Assembly: GCA_022013695.1 (NCBI GenBank)
Contig: JAKLPS010000024.1
Coordinates: forward strand, 186,001-250,000
Length of the DNA: 64,000 bases
Direction: 5' to 3'
From: Weeksellaceae bacterium
Lineage (GTDB): Bacteria > Bacteroidota > Bacteroidia > Flavobacteriales > Weeksellaceae
Below are positions 38,384 to 48,817 of the stretch, piece by piece. Numbering within the stretch: position 1 is the stretch's first letter; every line of letters begins with the position of its first letter. The notes beneath the pieces were generated by a model. That model worked only from the letters and a program-made list of their open reading frames with translations. It did no database searches and was not told the DNA's origin. The position numbers and the translations under genes were made by a program.

Positions 38384-38512
38384 TATTCCGCGAATTTTAA
38401 AATATAGACACCAGATAGCAGATAGTCAATAAAAAAAACACTTTTTAATAGTGTGTTCGTGGCAAAAAATAATTGGTCAAAAAAAGTATCAGCTAAAAAT
38501 TCTGAATAACGC

Positions 38513-38545
38513 AACCTTCAAGGTTTTCAAAACCTTGAAGGTTAA
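38513..38545. repeat. long palindrome
   Basis: AACCTTCAAGGTTTT-c-AAAACCTTGAAGGTT; coordinates approximate to a few nt. Confidence 0.85.
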
Positions 38546-38548
38546 ATC

Positions 38549-38678
38549 AAACAGCAACACGGAAAATCAGAAAGAGTGACATTACCTGTAGAAATCTGGC
38601 AAAGACATTCGCTTTATGTTTATCCATATCAACCTGATTCAGAAATAATAAACGTCAAGAACGAAATGACATTCTTAT
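38549..38678 (+). pseudogene. remnant resembling the C-terminus of an M1-type metallopeptidase
   Basis: In-frame KIKQQHGKSERVTLPVEIWQRHSLYVYPYQPDSEIINVKNEMTFL*, no start or upstream domain. Confidence 0.45.
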
Positions 38679-38947
38679 AACCATCTTCATTTTGTAACGG
38701 GAGCATTGGGCGAAAAATCAGGCCAAACATTACTTACAAAAAACGATAAAGCGCACAGCTGAACAATTCCTAATGTGATGAATTCGTGCGATGAAGAACG
38801 TCTCAAAAAAAGTTTTCCTGGTTATGTTTTGGAGTTCGATTTCGAGAATATGAATGGTAATTTGGCACACGAACATAGCGGAGAATGGGTCACTTTTGAT
38901 GTTCAGTTTTTTAAAAAAAATTATTACCCTATTGATAATCAATTTAT

Positions 38948-38955
38948 TATATTTG
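38948..38955 (+). promoter_or_regulatory. candidate Bacteroidota -7 box (TAnnTTTG)
   Basis: TATATTTG 30 nt before the ATG of the prolyl oligopeptidase gene; -33 not convincing. Confidence 0.35.
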
Positions 38956-38985
38956 TATTATATAAACTAAAAAAAATTAATCCCT

Positions 38986-41130
38986 ATGAAAAAATTATGG
39001 CTTTTGAGCTTCACATTTGCTGCGGCTTATTCTTTCGGACAATATCAATATCCGACCACCAAAACGGAACTTGCTTCCGACACTTACTTCGGGACGAAAA
39101 TAGAGGATTCTTACCGCTGGCTGGAGAATATCAAAGATCCAAAAGTTCTGGAGTGGTTCAAAATTCAAGAAAATTTTACCAATACCGAACTTGCTAAAAA
39201 CCCAGGGCAAAAAAAAATATTCCAAGAATTGACAGATCTCGATAAACTAATTGAGGTAAAATATACCCCCATAACCACAGAAGGTGGCCGATATTTTTAC
39301 AGAAAACGACTGCCTGAGGAATCCGTTTTTAAGCTTTATTACAAAGATGGAAAAAACGGGAACGAAGTTCTGCTTTTTGACCCGAAAAATTATATGGCTG
39401 GCAAAGTGATGGACTTCTCTGTAAGCATCAGCGATGATGGAAGCAAGATCGCATTCAACCTAAGTGAAGTGGGCTCAGAGCTGGGCGACGTGAAAATTAT
39501 GGAGGTTGCAACAGGCAAATTCCTTCCCGATGTCATCAAACACAGCAGTGGAAATTTCGTGGAAGGAAGCAACACAGAAATAATCTACGGCGAAGCAAAA
39601 AGCTATGATACGCACGACCCCGAGGTCTGGCTGAATGCTAAAATGAAATTACATGTTGTTGGTAATGATAATTCCAAAGATGTTTTGCTGGCAAGCGCAC
39701 AAAAATATCCTGAACTAAAAATCTTGCCTTCCGAATTTCCAGATTTTTACATCTTCAAAAATTCGCCTTACATATTTTTGGGCAAATCTACTGTAGAGAA
39801 TTATAAAGAACTATTTTATGCACCGGCATCTGAAATGAAAAAAGAGCACATCCAGTGGAAACCTTTCTGTACCAAGAAAGATGAAATCTGGAACTTCTTC
39901 GTTCAAGGTACGGATGTCTATCTGCTGACCACCAAAGGAAACTCAAAATTCAAATTGATAAAAACATCGCTGGAAAAGCCCGATTTTGCTGCTGCCAAAG
40001 AAATCATCTGGGGAGACAAAGATTGGAAAATATCTTCCGTGACCCAATCCAAAGATGATCTGGTATTTTTCAAAACAAAAAATGAACTCATTGCAGAATC
40101 ATTTTATTACAATTTAAAAACTGGTGAAACGAGCAAAATTTCAACCCCTTTGGAAGGTAATTTGGAAGCCACTGCACTTTCCAAAAATTCTAATGAGTTG
40201 CTTCTAACCAATCTTGGTTGGAACAAACCTATGAATTTCTACGATTATGACCTCGATAAAAAGGAATTTTCCAAAGGTCCTTTCCATATGAAAATTAATT
40301 TTCCAAACCTAGAAAATATTGTCTATGAAGAGGTCGAAGTTCGTTCGCACGACGGTGCGATGGTTCCGCTAAGTATTATCTATGATAAAACAAAACTGAA
40401 AAAAGACGGGAGCAACATCACATTTATGCAAGGTTACGGCGCCTACGGAATGTCTTATACCCCTTATTTTTCGTCACGATTTTTACCGCTTCTCAACCGT
40501 GGTGTCGTATTGGCTTTTGCCCACATCCGCGGTGGCGGAGAAAAAGGACAAGATTGGTATCTGGCAGGTAAAAAAACAACTAAGCCAAACACTTGGAAAG
40601 ATTTCAACGCTTGTGCCGAGTATCTCATTAAAAATAAATATTCATCATCAGAAAAATTCGGAATATCGGGAGCCAGCGCCGGCGGCATATTAATTGGAAG
40701 AGCCATTACAGAACGTCCTGATTTATACAAGGTGGCCATTCCAAAAGTAGGTTGCCTGAATGCCTTGAGAATGGAATTTTCTCCAAATGGCCCTGTAAAT
40801 GTTCCTGAGTTTGGAACCGTAAAAGATGAATCGGAATTCAAAGCACTATTGGAAATGGACGCCTTCCAACATATCAAAAAAGGAACCAAATATCCCGCTC
40901 AATTAATCACCACCGGTTTCAACGATTCGCGAGTAGAAAGTTATATTCCGGCAAAATTTGCAGCGAAGATGCAGGCTGAGAACGGTTCACAAAATCCTGT
41001 CCTACTCTATGTAGATTATAAAGCCGGACATTTCGGTGGAAGCACTGTGGAGGAGCAATTTTTACAGGCTTCGAGGGAATATTCGTTCTTATTGTGGCAA
41101 TGCGGCGATAAGGATTTTCAAGCGAAGTAA
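38986..41130 (+). CDS. prolyl oligopeptidase family (S9A) serine peptidase, exported
   Basis: Signal peptide MKKLWLLSFTFAAAYSFGQ; YRWLENIKDPKVLEWFKIQE; GISGASAGGILIGRAITERPDLYKVAI; AGHFGGS. Confidence 0.95.
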   Translation: MKKLWLLSFTFAAAYSFGQYQYPTTKTELASDTYFGTKIEDSYRWLENIKDPKVLEWFKIQENFTNTELAKNPGQKKIFQELTDLDKLIEVKYTPITTEGGRYFYRKRLPEESVFKLYYKDGKNGNEVLLFDPKNYMAGKVMDFSVSISDDGSKIAFNLSEVGSELGDVKIMEVATGKFLPDVIKHSSGNFVEGSNTEIIYGEAKSYDTHDPEVWLNAKMKLHVVGNDNSKDVLLASAQKYPELKILPSEFPDFYIFKNSPYIFLGKSTVENYKELFYAPASEMKKEHIQWKPFCTKKDEIWNFFVQGTDVYLLTTKGNSKFKLIKTSLEKPDFAAAKEIIWGDKDWKISSVTQSKDDLVFFKTKNELIAESFYYNLKTGETSKISTPLEGNLEATALSKNSNELLLTNLGWNKPMNFYDYDLDKKEFSKGPFHMKINFPNLENIVYEEVEVRSHDGAMVPLSIIYDKTKLKKDGSNITFMQGYGAYGMSYTPYFSSRFLPLLNRGVVLAFAHIRGGGEKGQDWYLAGKKTTKPNTWKDFNACAEYLIKNKYSSSEKFGISGASAGGILIGRAITERPDLYKVAIPKVGCLNALRMEFSPNGPVNVPEFGTVKDESEFKALLEMDAFQHIKKGTKYPAQLITTGFNDSRVESYIPAKFAAKMQAENGSQNPVLLYVDYKAGHFGGSTVEEQFLQASREYSFLLWQCGDKDFQAK

Positions 41131-41160
41131 ACCATTACAATAGCGCAAAAAAAACAAACT

Positions 41161-41976
41161 ATGATTAAAAAAATAATTATTGTCCTTATCAATATAGTAT
41201 TGGTATTAATACCTTTTTTTCCGATTACTGAAGATTTTTTTCCGGCTCCGGTCGGTAATTCTGATTTCGTTGCTTATCTTTTAAGTTGCTTTGGAATTTC
41301 AGTTCTGATGATTTTATTGATGTTAATTATCAAAAAAGACTTGTTTACAGGATTTTATAACTTGAAATCTACCGCACTTCTACTTTTTTTTCTGGGAATG
41401 CTCGTGATGATTCCTTTGCATCTGGGACCTCCAAGAATCGATGAAGCCATCTTCCCATCTGTACATATCGAGAAAACCAGATATGCTCTCTTGATAGTAG
41501 CAGTTTTGATATTTTTTACGTCAATTCCACTATTTCTGAAAAAATATTGGAGCATATTAAAAAGATTCGACAAGCTGATTGTAGTCCCCATTATCATTTG
41601 CTTGCCCATACTTTTGTGGGACAATTATGACTCGTTTATGATTTCAGAAAAACTAAAAGATTGGATCAGTTCCGGGAAAAGTGGCAAAGATTTCTTTGAG
41701 CAATTTGTTGGAGCTCGTAAATATTGGCATACGACAGGAAGATTACTCACTTACGTTTCTATCATTTGGTTTGCAGTCATTTTGATGCATCATTCCTTCA
41801 TCAAAAAATGGAAAGGGATTGTGATAGGAGTATTTGGAATCATTGGCATTGTCTTTTGCTTCCTATTCCTTTTCGTTGACAACAATTTCTATTTCCCCTT
41901 TATGATTCCGGCAATCGTAATGGCTCCGGCATACTGGTTGGGATTAAGTCTTTTGAATGAAAAACCGAATCCATAA
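41161..41976 (+). CDS. multi-pass membrane protein of unknown function
   Basis: 271 aa, about seven hydrophobic segments, no recognised motif. Confidence 0.7.
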   Translation: MIKKIIIVLINIVLVLIPFFPITEDFFPAPVGNSDFVAYLLSCFGISVLMILLMLIIKKDLFTGFYNLKSTALLLFFLGMLVMIPLHLGPPRIDEAIFPSVHIEKTRYALLIVAVLIFFTSIPLFLKKYWSILKRFDKLIVVPIIICLPILLWDNYDSFMISEKLKDWISSGKSGKDFFEQFVGARKYWHTTGRLLTYVSIIWFAVILMHHSFIKKWKGIVIGVFGIIGIVFCFLFLFVDNNFYFPFMIPAIVMAPAYWLGLSLLNEKPNP

Positions 41977-41987
41977 AAAATGAGTAG

Positions 41988-42015
41988 AACCGTGCGACAT
42001 AGTTGCACGGTTTTT
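41988..42015 (+). terminator. rho-independent terminator
   Basis: AACCGTGC-gacatagtt-GCACGGTT then TTT; inside the over-extended thyA ORF of the track. Confidence 0.8.
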
Positions 42016-42048
42016 CATAAATTTGAAGGATTGTTATTTTTTTTCAAA

Positions 42049-42843
42049 ATGCAAAACTATCTCGAGCTTTTACAACACATTTTAGACAACGGAACCGATA
42101 AAACCGACAGAACGGGAACAGGAACACGAAGCGTTTTTGGCCACCAACTTCGTTATGATTTATCTAAAGGTTTTCCTTTGGTAACAACCAAAAAGGTGCA
42201 TTTGAAATCCATTATATATGAGTTGCTTTGGTTTATCAAAGGCGACACCAATACCAAATATCTAATCGATAACGGCGTCTCCATCTGGAACGAATGGGCA
42301 GACGAAAACGGCGATCTCGGTCCTGTTTACGGCGCACAGTGGAGAAGCTGGAAGGGCGCAGACGGAAAAGTAGTCGATCAGTTTTCTGAAGTGATAGAGC
42401 AAATTAAAAAAAATCCAGATTCACGCAGATTAATAGTCTCCGCCTGGAATGTTGCCGAAATCCCGAATATGGCTTTGGCGCCTTGTCACGCCCTGTTTCA
42501 GTTTTATGTGGCAGATGGAAAATTGTCTCTTCAATTGTATCAAAGAAGTGCAGATGTTTTCTTGGGCGTTCCTTTCAATATTGCGAGTTATGCGCTTTTA
42601 TTGATGATGGTAGCGCAAGTTACAGGCCTTGAAGTTGGCGATTACGTCCACACGTTTGGCGATGTTCACATTTATAATAATCATTTTGAGCAGGTTCAGA
42701 AGCAGCTTTCCAGAGAACCCAGGCCTCTACCCACGATGAAACTGAATCGTGAGATTAAAAACATTTTCGATTTTGATTTTGAGGATTTCACTTTGCAAAA
42801 TTATGATCCGCATCCGGGAATCAAAGCGCCGGTGGCGATATAA
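42049..42843 (+). CDS. thyA: thymidylate synthase
   Basis: [15 protein letters not shown] start gives 264 aa; [42 protein letters not shown]. Confidence 0.97.
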   Translation: MQNYLELLQHILDNGTDKTDRTGTGTRSVFGHQLRYDLSKGFPLVTTKKVHLKSIIYELLWFIKGDTNTKYLIDNGVSIWNEWADENGDLGPVYGAQWRSWKGADGKVVDQFSEVIEQIKKNPDSRRLIVSAWNVAEIPNMALAPCHALFQFYVADGKLSLQLYQRSADVFLGVPFNIASYALLLMMVAQVTGLEVGDYVHTFGDVHIYNNHFEQVQKQLSREPRPLPTMKLNREIKNIFDFDFEDFTLQNYDPHPGIKAPVAI

Positions 42844-42941
42844 CTTGACAAAATTATTTTGAAAAAGAAATTTTTTGTAACAAAGCTTTAAAAATAACCA
42901 CTTATCTCATTTAAAATCAAATCAACGTTATAATTCCCAAA

Positions 42942-45452
42942 ATGAAGAAAATATTAATCGCAGCCCTTTTTCTAAGTGCAATCTTTAATCCAATTACACT
43001 CTCCGCTCAAACCGAAACTTCCGGCAGAAATCCCATCTGCAGAGCAACGCACACCAAAACGACCGAGCTAAAACACACCAAACTAAAAGTCGGTTTCGAT
43101 TATGAGAAAGAAACGATGAATGGCGAAGAATGGCTGACAGCAAGTCCCTATTTCTACCCCACCAGCGTTTTGGAACTCGACGCCAAAGGCATGCTGATCC
43201 ACGAAGTGGCTTTGGACAAAAACGGTTCCAAACAGCCACTCAAATTCGATTATAAAAATGATGTTTTGAAAATCAATCTCGATAAAACCTATCAGAAAAA
43301 TCAGGATTACACCGTTTACATCAAATATACCGCACGACCAAATGAAGTAAAACAACAAGGCAGCGCCGCCATCAATGATGCGAAAGGCCTTTATTTCATC
43401 AATGCTCAAGGGAAAGATAAGGACAAACCCACTCAAATCTGGACGCAAGGCGAAACCGAATCTTCATCGGCCTGGTTCCCAACCATTGATAAATCCAATC
43501 AGAAAACCACCCAAGAAATTTATATGACGGTTCCCGATAAGTACGTCACGCTTTCCAACGGAATCCTCAAAGATTCTCAGAAACAAGCCGGAAATCTGAG
43601 AACCGACCATTGGGTGATGGACAAACGCCACTCGACTTATCTTTTTTTTATGGGCGTGGGAGATTATGCCGTTGTGAAAGACAAATGGCGAAATATTCCG
43701 GTGGATTATTATGTAGAAAAAGAATATGAACCCTACGCAAAACAGATTTTCGGGAACACGCCCGAGATGATGGAATTCTATTCCAAAAAACTGAACTACG
43801 ATTTTCCTTGGGCAAAATATGCACAGATTACCGGCAGAGATTTCGTTTCAGGAGCTATGGAAAATACAACCGCCACGCTTCATCAGGAATCGGCGCAACA
43901 AAAACCCGGCGACCTGATCGATGAAAACAAATGGGAAGACGTGATTGCCCACGAGCTTTTCCACCATTGGTTCGGAGATCTGGTGACGGCAGAAAGCTGG
44001 AGCAATTTGACAGTCAACGAATCGTTTGCCAACTATTCCGAGTACCTTTGGGAAGAATATAAATATGGTAAGGATAATGCCGATTATCATCTGATGAACG
44101 ATCTATCTGGCTATATGCGCAATCCCACGCTGTTCAAAAAAGATTTGGTAAGATTTGATTACGAATCGCGCGAAGATGTTTTCGACGCGGTAACTTATAA
44201 TAAAGGCGGCGGCATCCTTCATATGCTGAGAAACTATCTTGGCGATGACGCCTTTTTTGCAGGCCTTAATGATTATCTCAAATCGTATGAATATCAAAAC
44301 GGAGAAGCGCACCAACTGCGATTGTCTTTGGAAAAAGTTTCCGGGAAAGATCTCAACTGGTTTTTCAACCAATGGTATTTTGGCAGCGGCAATCCGAAGC
44401 TGAGCTATACTTCTACGTATGAACCTGTGAAAAAGCAAGTGATGCTGGTCATTAGTCAATCCCAGGATCAGCCTTTTGAATTCCCTTTGGCCATCGATGT
44501 TTATGACAATGGGAAACCAAAAAGAACGACGGTTTGGGTCAATGCGAAGGCAAAAAATACTTTTACTTTTGATTCTTCCAAAGCTCCGGATTTGATTAAC
44601 ATTAATGCAGATGGCATCTTGCTTTCTGAAATCACCGAAACCAAAACTCCTGAGCAAAATCTTTTGCAATTTACCAATTCCAAAGAATTTCTGAGCCGAT
44701 ACAGAGCTTTGGACGCCATCAAAGAAGCGGATGCCAAGAATCCAGCCGTCATCAAACTGCTTGCGGCCGCGCTCAAAGATCCATTCTTCAGGCTTCGCGA
44801 GCAAGCTTTGCAACAGATTGACCTTTCAAACGCAGATCAGGCAAAAGCTTTGACCGCCGATGTAGAGAAATTGGCTTCCAACGATCCCAAAACTCTGGTG
44901 CAGGCTGCTGCCCTTTCTGCATTAGCCAAGACCAAAAATGCTAAATATGCCTCGCTCTACGACAAAGGAATGAATGCTGTTTCCAACGCAGTGAAAGGCG
45001 CATCTTTGGCAGCAATTGCCGAATCCGATCCTACGAAAGCGGTGGCTCTGGCCGATAAAATAGACTTGGAAAACGCATCGGAAGATCTGATGACCAAACT
45101 GCTCCCAATTATCGTAAAAAATAAAATAGAGAAGCAAATGCCGGCGATAGGAACCACCGTTGCCTTCTACCCTTTCATTAAATTCCAAAATCCAGAGTTA
45201 GGAAAGTCCGCGGAAGAAGGTTTCAACTGGATTATGAGTTCCGACAATTTGAAAGCGACCGAGAAAGTAACGAAAGTTTTGACTCAGGCCAAATCACAGA
45301 TGCCAGACAACCCGCAGGTGAAAATGATGATTGTCCAAATGCTGAAAGATGGACTTGCCAAAAAAATGGAAGTCCTAAAAGCCAATCCAAACAGCCCAAC
45401 CATTCATCAGCAGGTGGACGCGATAAACAAGACCTTGGAAGCATTCAAATAA
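42942..45452 (+). CDS. M1 family aminopeptidase, exported
   Basis: Signal peptide; GAMENTTAT, VIAHELFHHWFGDLVT...NESFANYSEYLW; C-terminal HEAT-like region. Confidence 0.95.
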   Translation: MKKILIAALFLSAIFNPITLSAQTETSGRNPICRATHTKTTELKHTKLKVGFDYEKETMNGEEWLTASPYFYPTSVLELDAKGMLIHEVALDKNGSKQPLKFDYKNDVLKINLDKTYQKNQDYTVYIKYTARPNEVKQQGSAAINDAKGLYFINAQGKDKDKPTQIWTQGETESSSAWFPTIDKSNQKTTQEIYMTVPDKYVTLSNGILKDSQKQAGNLRTDHWVMDKRHSTYLFFMGVGDYAVVKDKWRNIPVDYYVEKEYEPYAKQIFGNTPEMMEFYSKKLNYDFPWAKYAQITGRDFVSGAMENTTATLHQESAQQKPGDLIDENKWEDVIAHELFHHWFGDLVTAESWSNLTVNESFANYSEYLWEEYKYGKDNADYHLMNDLSGYMRNPTLFKKDLVRFDYESREDVFDAVTYNKGGGILHMLRNYLGDDAFFAGLNDYLKSYEYQNGEAHQLRLSLEKVSGKDLNWFFNQWYFGSGNPKLSYTSTYEPVKKQVMLVISQSQDQPFEFPLAIDVYDNGKPKRTTVWVNAKAKNTFTFDSSKAPDLININADGILLSEITETKTPEQNLLQFTNSKEFLSRYRALDAIKEADAKNPAVIKLLAAALKDPFFRLREQALQQIDLSNADQAKALTADVEKLASNDPKTLVQAAALSALAKTKNAKYASLYDKGMNAVSNAVKGASLAAIAESDPTKAVALADKIDLENASEDLMTKLLPIIVKNKIEKQMPAIGTTVAFYPFIKFQNPELGKSAEEGFNWIMSSDNLKATEKVTKVLTQAKSQMPDNPQVKMMIVQMLKDGLAKKMEVLKANPNSPTIHQQVDAINKTLEAFK

Positions 45453-45495
45453 ATATAAATCTTCTTACACAGCTAACCAACGATTTTTAACCACA

Positions 45496-46155
45496 TTACC
45501 TAAAGAAATAACTTACTGCTAAACTTACGACTTCTTCGGACTTTTTCTTGGCAACATCGGCGTCCAAAGTTGCAAGTTCTTCCGGCGAATTTTTGAGATT
45601 TGGATAGGCATTTGATAATCCAACATCAAATTTCAAAGCCATCTCCCACTTGCGCAGATAACTGAAACCTATCCCCGCTCCCAGTCCAAAATTAAAAGAA
45701 TTAGCTTTTCCAAAAGTATCCTTATCATACGATGCCTTTGCGGGATTCTTTATTTTCTGATTTATTAAGAAATTAAATCTAGGACCAATGAATCCGAAGA
45801 ATTCAGATTCCGCTTCAGAGAAATAAGCTTTAAAGTTAATTGGAACACTGACGTAGTTATTTGCATACACCGCATGATCTAATCCTTTGGCATCTTCATA
45901 TTTTCGATCCCCACCTTCTCCTGCTCCCAAATATAAGATTTCTCCTTGAAGATAATATTGCTCCCCATAGCCAATCGGTACCTGCGCTGTAATGCCACCT
46001 AAAATAGTAATCCGAGGTCCGGACGGATTGTGTGCGTTTCGTACTCTAGAATATGTTCCGCCCAAAACGCCGCCAAATTCGGCCGACCTTAAATCAATCT
46101 GTGCATTGGACAGAGAATAAAATAGAAATGAAAGACCAAAGAAGATTTTTTTCAT
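45496..46155 (-). CDS. porin family / outer membrane beta-barrel protein
   Basis: Signal peptide MKKIFFGLSFLFYSLSNAQ; alternating amphipathic strands; C-terminal SLAVSYFFR. Confidence 0.75.
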   Translation of the reverse strand: MKKIFFGLSFLFYSLSNAQIDLRSAEFGGVLGGTYSRVRNAHNPSGPRITILGGITAQVPIGYGEQYYLQGEILYLGAGEGGDRKYEDAKGLDHAVYANNYVSVPINFKAYFSEAESEFFGFIGPRFNFLINQKIKNPAKASYDKDTFGKANSFNFGLGAGIGFSYLRKWEMALKFDVGLSNAYPNLKNSPEELATLDADVAKKKSEEVVSLAVSYFFR

Positions 46156-46175
46156 GTTGTATGCGAAATAATTAT

Positions 46176-47048
46176 TTATCCTAACACTTTAGCCACAGTC
46201 ACGCCAATCTCTGCAGGAGAATCTACAACGTGAATTCCGTTTTCTTTCATAATAGCCATCTTGGCTTGCGCAGTGTCATCATCACCGCCAACGATCGCAC
46301 CTGCGTGGCCCATTGTTCGCCCTTTCGGTGCCGTCTGTCCTGCGATAAAGCCCACTACTGGTTTTGTAGAAGCACTAGCTTTGTACCATCTTGCGGCTTC
46401 TGCTTCCAAAGATCCCCCAATTTCGCCGATCATCACAACCGCTTCAGTTTCCGGATCGTTGATGAACAATTCCAAAGCTTCTTTTGTCGTCGTTCCGATG
46501 ATAGGATCTCCACCAATTCCAATGGCAGTAGAGACTCCGAAACCTGCTTTCACGACTTGATCTGCAGCTTCGTAGGTCAAAGTTCCAGATTTTGAAACAA
46601 TACCAACTTTTCCCTTTTTGAAAACAAAGCCCGGCATAATTCCAATTTTAGCTTCGTCAGACGTGATGATTCCCGGACAGTTTGGCCCTATCAATCGGCA
46701 ATCTCTGTCTTGTATATAATCCTTAACTTTTACCATATCAGCGACAGGAATCCCTTCGGTAATACATACAATAACTTTGATGCCCGCTTCAGCAGCCTCC
46801 ATCACGGCATCCGCCGCAAATGCAGGTGGCACAAAGATGATACTCACATTAGCGCCCGCTTTTTCTACAGCTTCTGCAACCGAGTTGAAAACTGGTTTAC
46901 CAAGATGTTCCGAACCGCCTTTTCCCGGGGTGACTCCACCAACAACGTTGGTTCCGTAATCGATCATTTGACCTGCGTGGAAAGTGCCTTCGTTACCTGT
47001 AAATCCTTGTACAATAACTTTAGAATCTTTGTTTACTAATACTGACAT
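46176..47048 (-). CDS. sucD: succinate-CoA ligase alpha subunit
   Basis: [52 protein letters not shown]. Confidence 0.97.
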   Translation of the reverse strand: MSVLVNKDSKVIVQGFTGNEGTFHAGQMIDYGTNVVGGVTPGKGGSEHLGKPVFNSVAEAVEKAGANVSIIFVPPAFAADAVMEAAEAGIKVIVCITEGIPVADMVKVKDYIQDRDCRLIGPNCPGIITSDEAKIGIMPGFVFKKGKVGIVSKSGTLTYEAADQVVKAGFGVSTAIGIGGDPIIGTTTKEALELFINDPETEAVVMIGEIGGSLEAEAARWYKASASTKPVVGFIAGQTAPKGRTMGHAGAIVGGDDDTAQAKMAIMKENGIHVVDSPAEIGVTVAKVLG

Positions 47049-47156
47049 TTTTATTGTAATTTATTGATTTTGATAAAATTTTCTTTGTCACAAAAATAGA
47101 GATAATAATCGAAACCTTTCTTGTAATCAATCGTTTTTTGAATTATTAAGTATGAT

Positions 47157-48059
47157 TTACTTCAGATTTTTGATTTTGACCTCTTTTCTGAGGTAATCCC
47201 GAAACTCTTCTGCAATGGGTCCAAAGTAAGTTCCTTTTTTCAAACTTCTGTTGACGCCCACTTTTGCAAGCAGCACCGTGCCTTTTTCTACTCTCACTCC
47301 TGATGCCATCCCAGCTTGTCCCCAAATCGTGACCTCATCCTCAACAATACAACAGCCGGCAATTCCTGTTTGCGAGGCGATTAAACATCTTTTGCCGATA
47401 ACTGTGTCGTGGCCGATTTGTATTTGATTATCCAAAACGCTTCCTTCACCGATGATGGTGGAATCTGTAACGCCTCTGTCAATCGTACAACAGTTGCCAA
47501 TCTCCACATTATTTTGGATAACGACGTTTCCGACAGAGATTAATCGGTCGTAGTTTCCGTTGAGCTTTCTGTAATAGAAGGCATCGCCGCCCAAAACCGT
47601 ATTGGCCTGGATGATGACGTTATCTCCAATAATTGTTCTGTCACCAATGACCACATTAGGGAAAATATGGCAATTCTTACCAATTTTTACATCATTCCCG
47701 ATCGTTACCGATGGATGAATAAAAGTGCCGTGGCCGACTTCCAGATCCTGAAGTTCTTCTCTGAAATTGGAAATTCGAGTGAAATGGGTATTGATTTTAT
47801 TAAAATCTCTGAAAGGATCCTCCGAAATGAGAAGTGCTTTTCCTTCGAGGCATTCTACTTCTTTATCTATTAAAATGATTGTGGCTGCGGAGTTTAGTGC
47901 TTTTTCGTAATATTTTGGATGGTTTACGAAAACAATTTCTCCAGCCTTCACCAGATGAATTTCATTGGTTCCAAGAACGGGAAAATCATCTTCGCCGATA
48001 TATTTTGCTTGGATGATATCAGCAATTGTTTTGAGCTTTTGCGGTTGATTGAATGTCAT
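47157..48059 (-). CDS. LpxD-like left-handed beta-helix acyltransferase (divergent paralogue)
   Basis: N-terminal LpxD-like domain; hexapeptide repeats; GGDAFYYRKLNGNYDRLISVGNVVIQNNVEIGNCCTIDRGV. Confidence 0.85.
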   Translation of the reverse strand: MTFNQPQKLKTIADIIQAKYIGEDDFPVLGTNEIHLVKAGEIVFVNHPKYYEKALNSAATIILIDKEVECLEGKALLISEDPFRDFNKINTHFTRISNFREELQDLEVGHGTFIHPSVTIGNDVKIGKNCHIFPNVVIGDRTIIGDNVIIQANTVLGGDAFYYRKLNGNYDRLISVGNVVIQNNVEIGNCCTIDRGVTDSTIIGEGSVLDNQIQIGHDTVIGKRCLIASQTGIAGCCIVEDEVTIWGQAGMASGVRVEKGTVLLAKVGVNRSLKKGTYFGPIAEEFRDYLRKEVKIKNLK

Positions 48060-48194
48060 ATTTAGATCTTACATTTTAGACATTAAATTAAAAATTTTCA
48101 CAGAACTGTTTGGTTCTCAAATCAAATTTCGGCTGCGAAGAGAGCTTCAGAGTTCAAAATTGAGAAAGCAAGGCGGATATTGCTACAAAAAAGA

Positions 48195-48222
48195 AAGCTG
48201 GAAAACCTCACGTTTCCAGCTT
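48195..48222 (-). terminator. terminator downstream of efp
   Basis: Minus strand AAGCTGGAAA-cgtgaggt-TTTCCAGCTT then TCTTTTTT. Confidence 0.8.
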
Positions 48223-48226
48223 CTAT

Positions 48227-48790
48227 TTATTTGACTCTTTCCAGATAAGATCCGTCCTCTGTGCTGATCTTGATTTTGTCGCCTGGCTCGATGAAAAGTG
48301 GCACCATTACTCGGGCTCCGGTTTCTACGACGGCATTTTTCAGGGCATTGGTGGCGGTGTTTCCTTTCACGCCGGGATCTGCCTCTATGACTTCCAAGTA
48401 AACCGACTGGGGCAGCTCTGCGGAAAGTGGCGATTCGTCTGCTTCTTTTAGGATGATGGTGACTTCTTCTCCAGCTTTCATCAGCTGGGAATTTTCGATC
48501 ATTTCTTTGTCCAGATAAAGTTGCGAAAAGTCATCGTTGTTCATAAAGTGGAAGCCGTTCTCGTCATCGTAAAGATATTGGAATTTCCGCGTGATGACCT
48601 TCACCTCATCAATTTTGTGGCCTGCCGAGAACGTATTATCAAGAACCTTTCCGTTGGTCACGGATTTTAATTTGGTTCTTACGAAAGCAGGTCCTTTGCC
48701 AGGTTTCACGTGTAGAAACTCGATTACTTTGAAAATATCATTGCTATATTCTATGCAAAGTCCTTTTCTTATGTCGTTGCTTGTTGCCAT
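48227..48790 (-). CDS. efp: elongation factor P
   Basis: FLHVKPGKGPAFVRTKLKSVTNGKVLDNTFSAG; YLYDDENGFHFMNNDDFSQ. Confidence 0.96.
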   Translation of the reverse strand: MATSNDIRKGLCIEYSNDIFKVIEFLHVKPGKGPAFVRTKLKSVTNGKVLDNTFSAGHKIDEVKVITRKFQYLYDDENGFHFMNNDDFSQLYLDKEMIENSQLMKAGEEVTIILKEADESPLSAELPQSVYLEVIEADPGVKGNTATNALKNAVVETGARVMVPLFIEPGDKIKISTEDGSYLERVK

Positions 48791-48817
48791 TGGTTTTATA
48801 TAAACTTGTATTATTTT

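Noticed and set aside
41980-42048. Extended N-terminus of thymidylate synthase in the ORF track
   Set aside because: The extension reads through a clear rho-independent terminator; ATG at 42049 gives the standard 264-aa ThyA.
42994-45444. Many antisense ORFs opposite the M1 peptidase (for example 44103-44813 minus)
   Set aside because: They overlap a well-supported gene, show no recognisable domains and have compositions expected of antisense frames.
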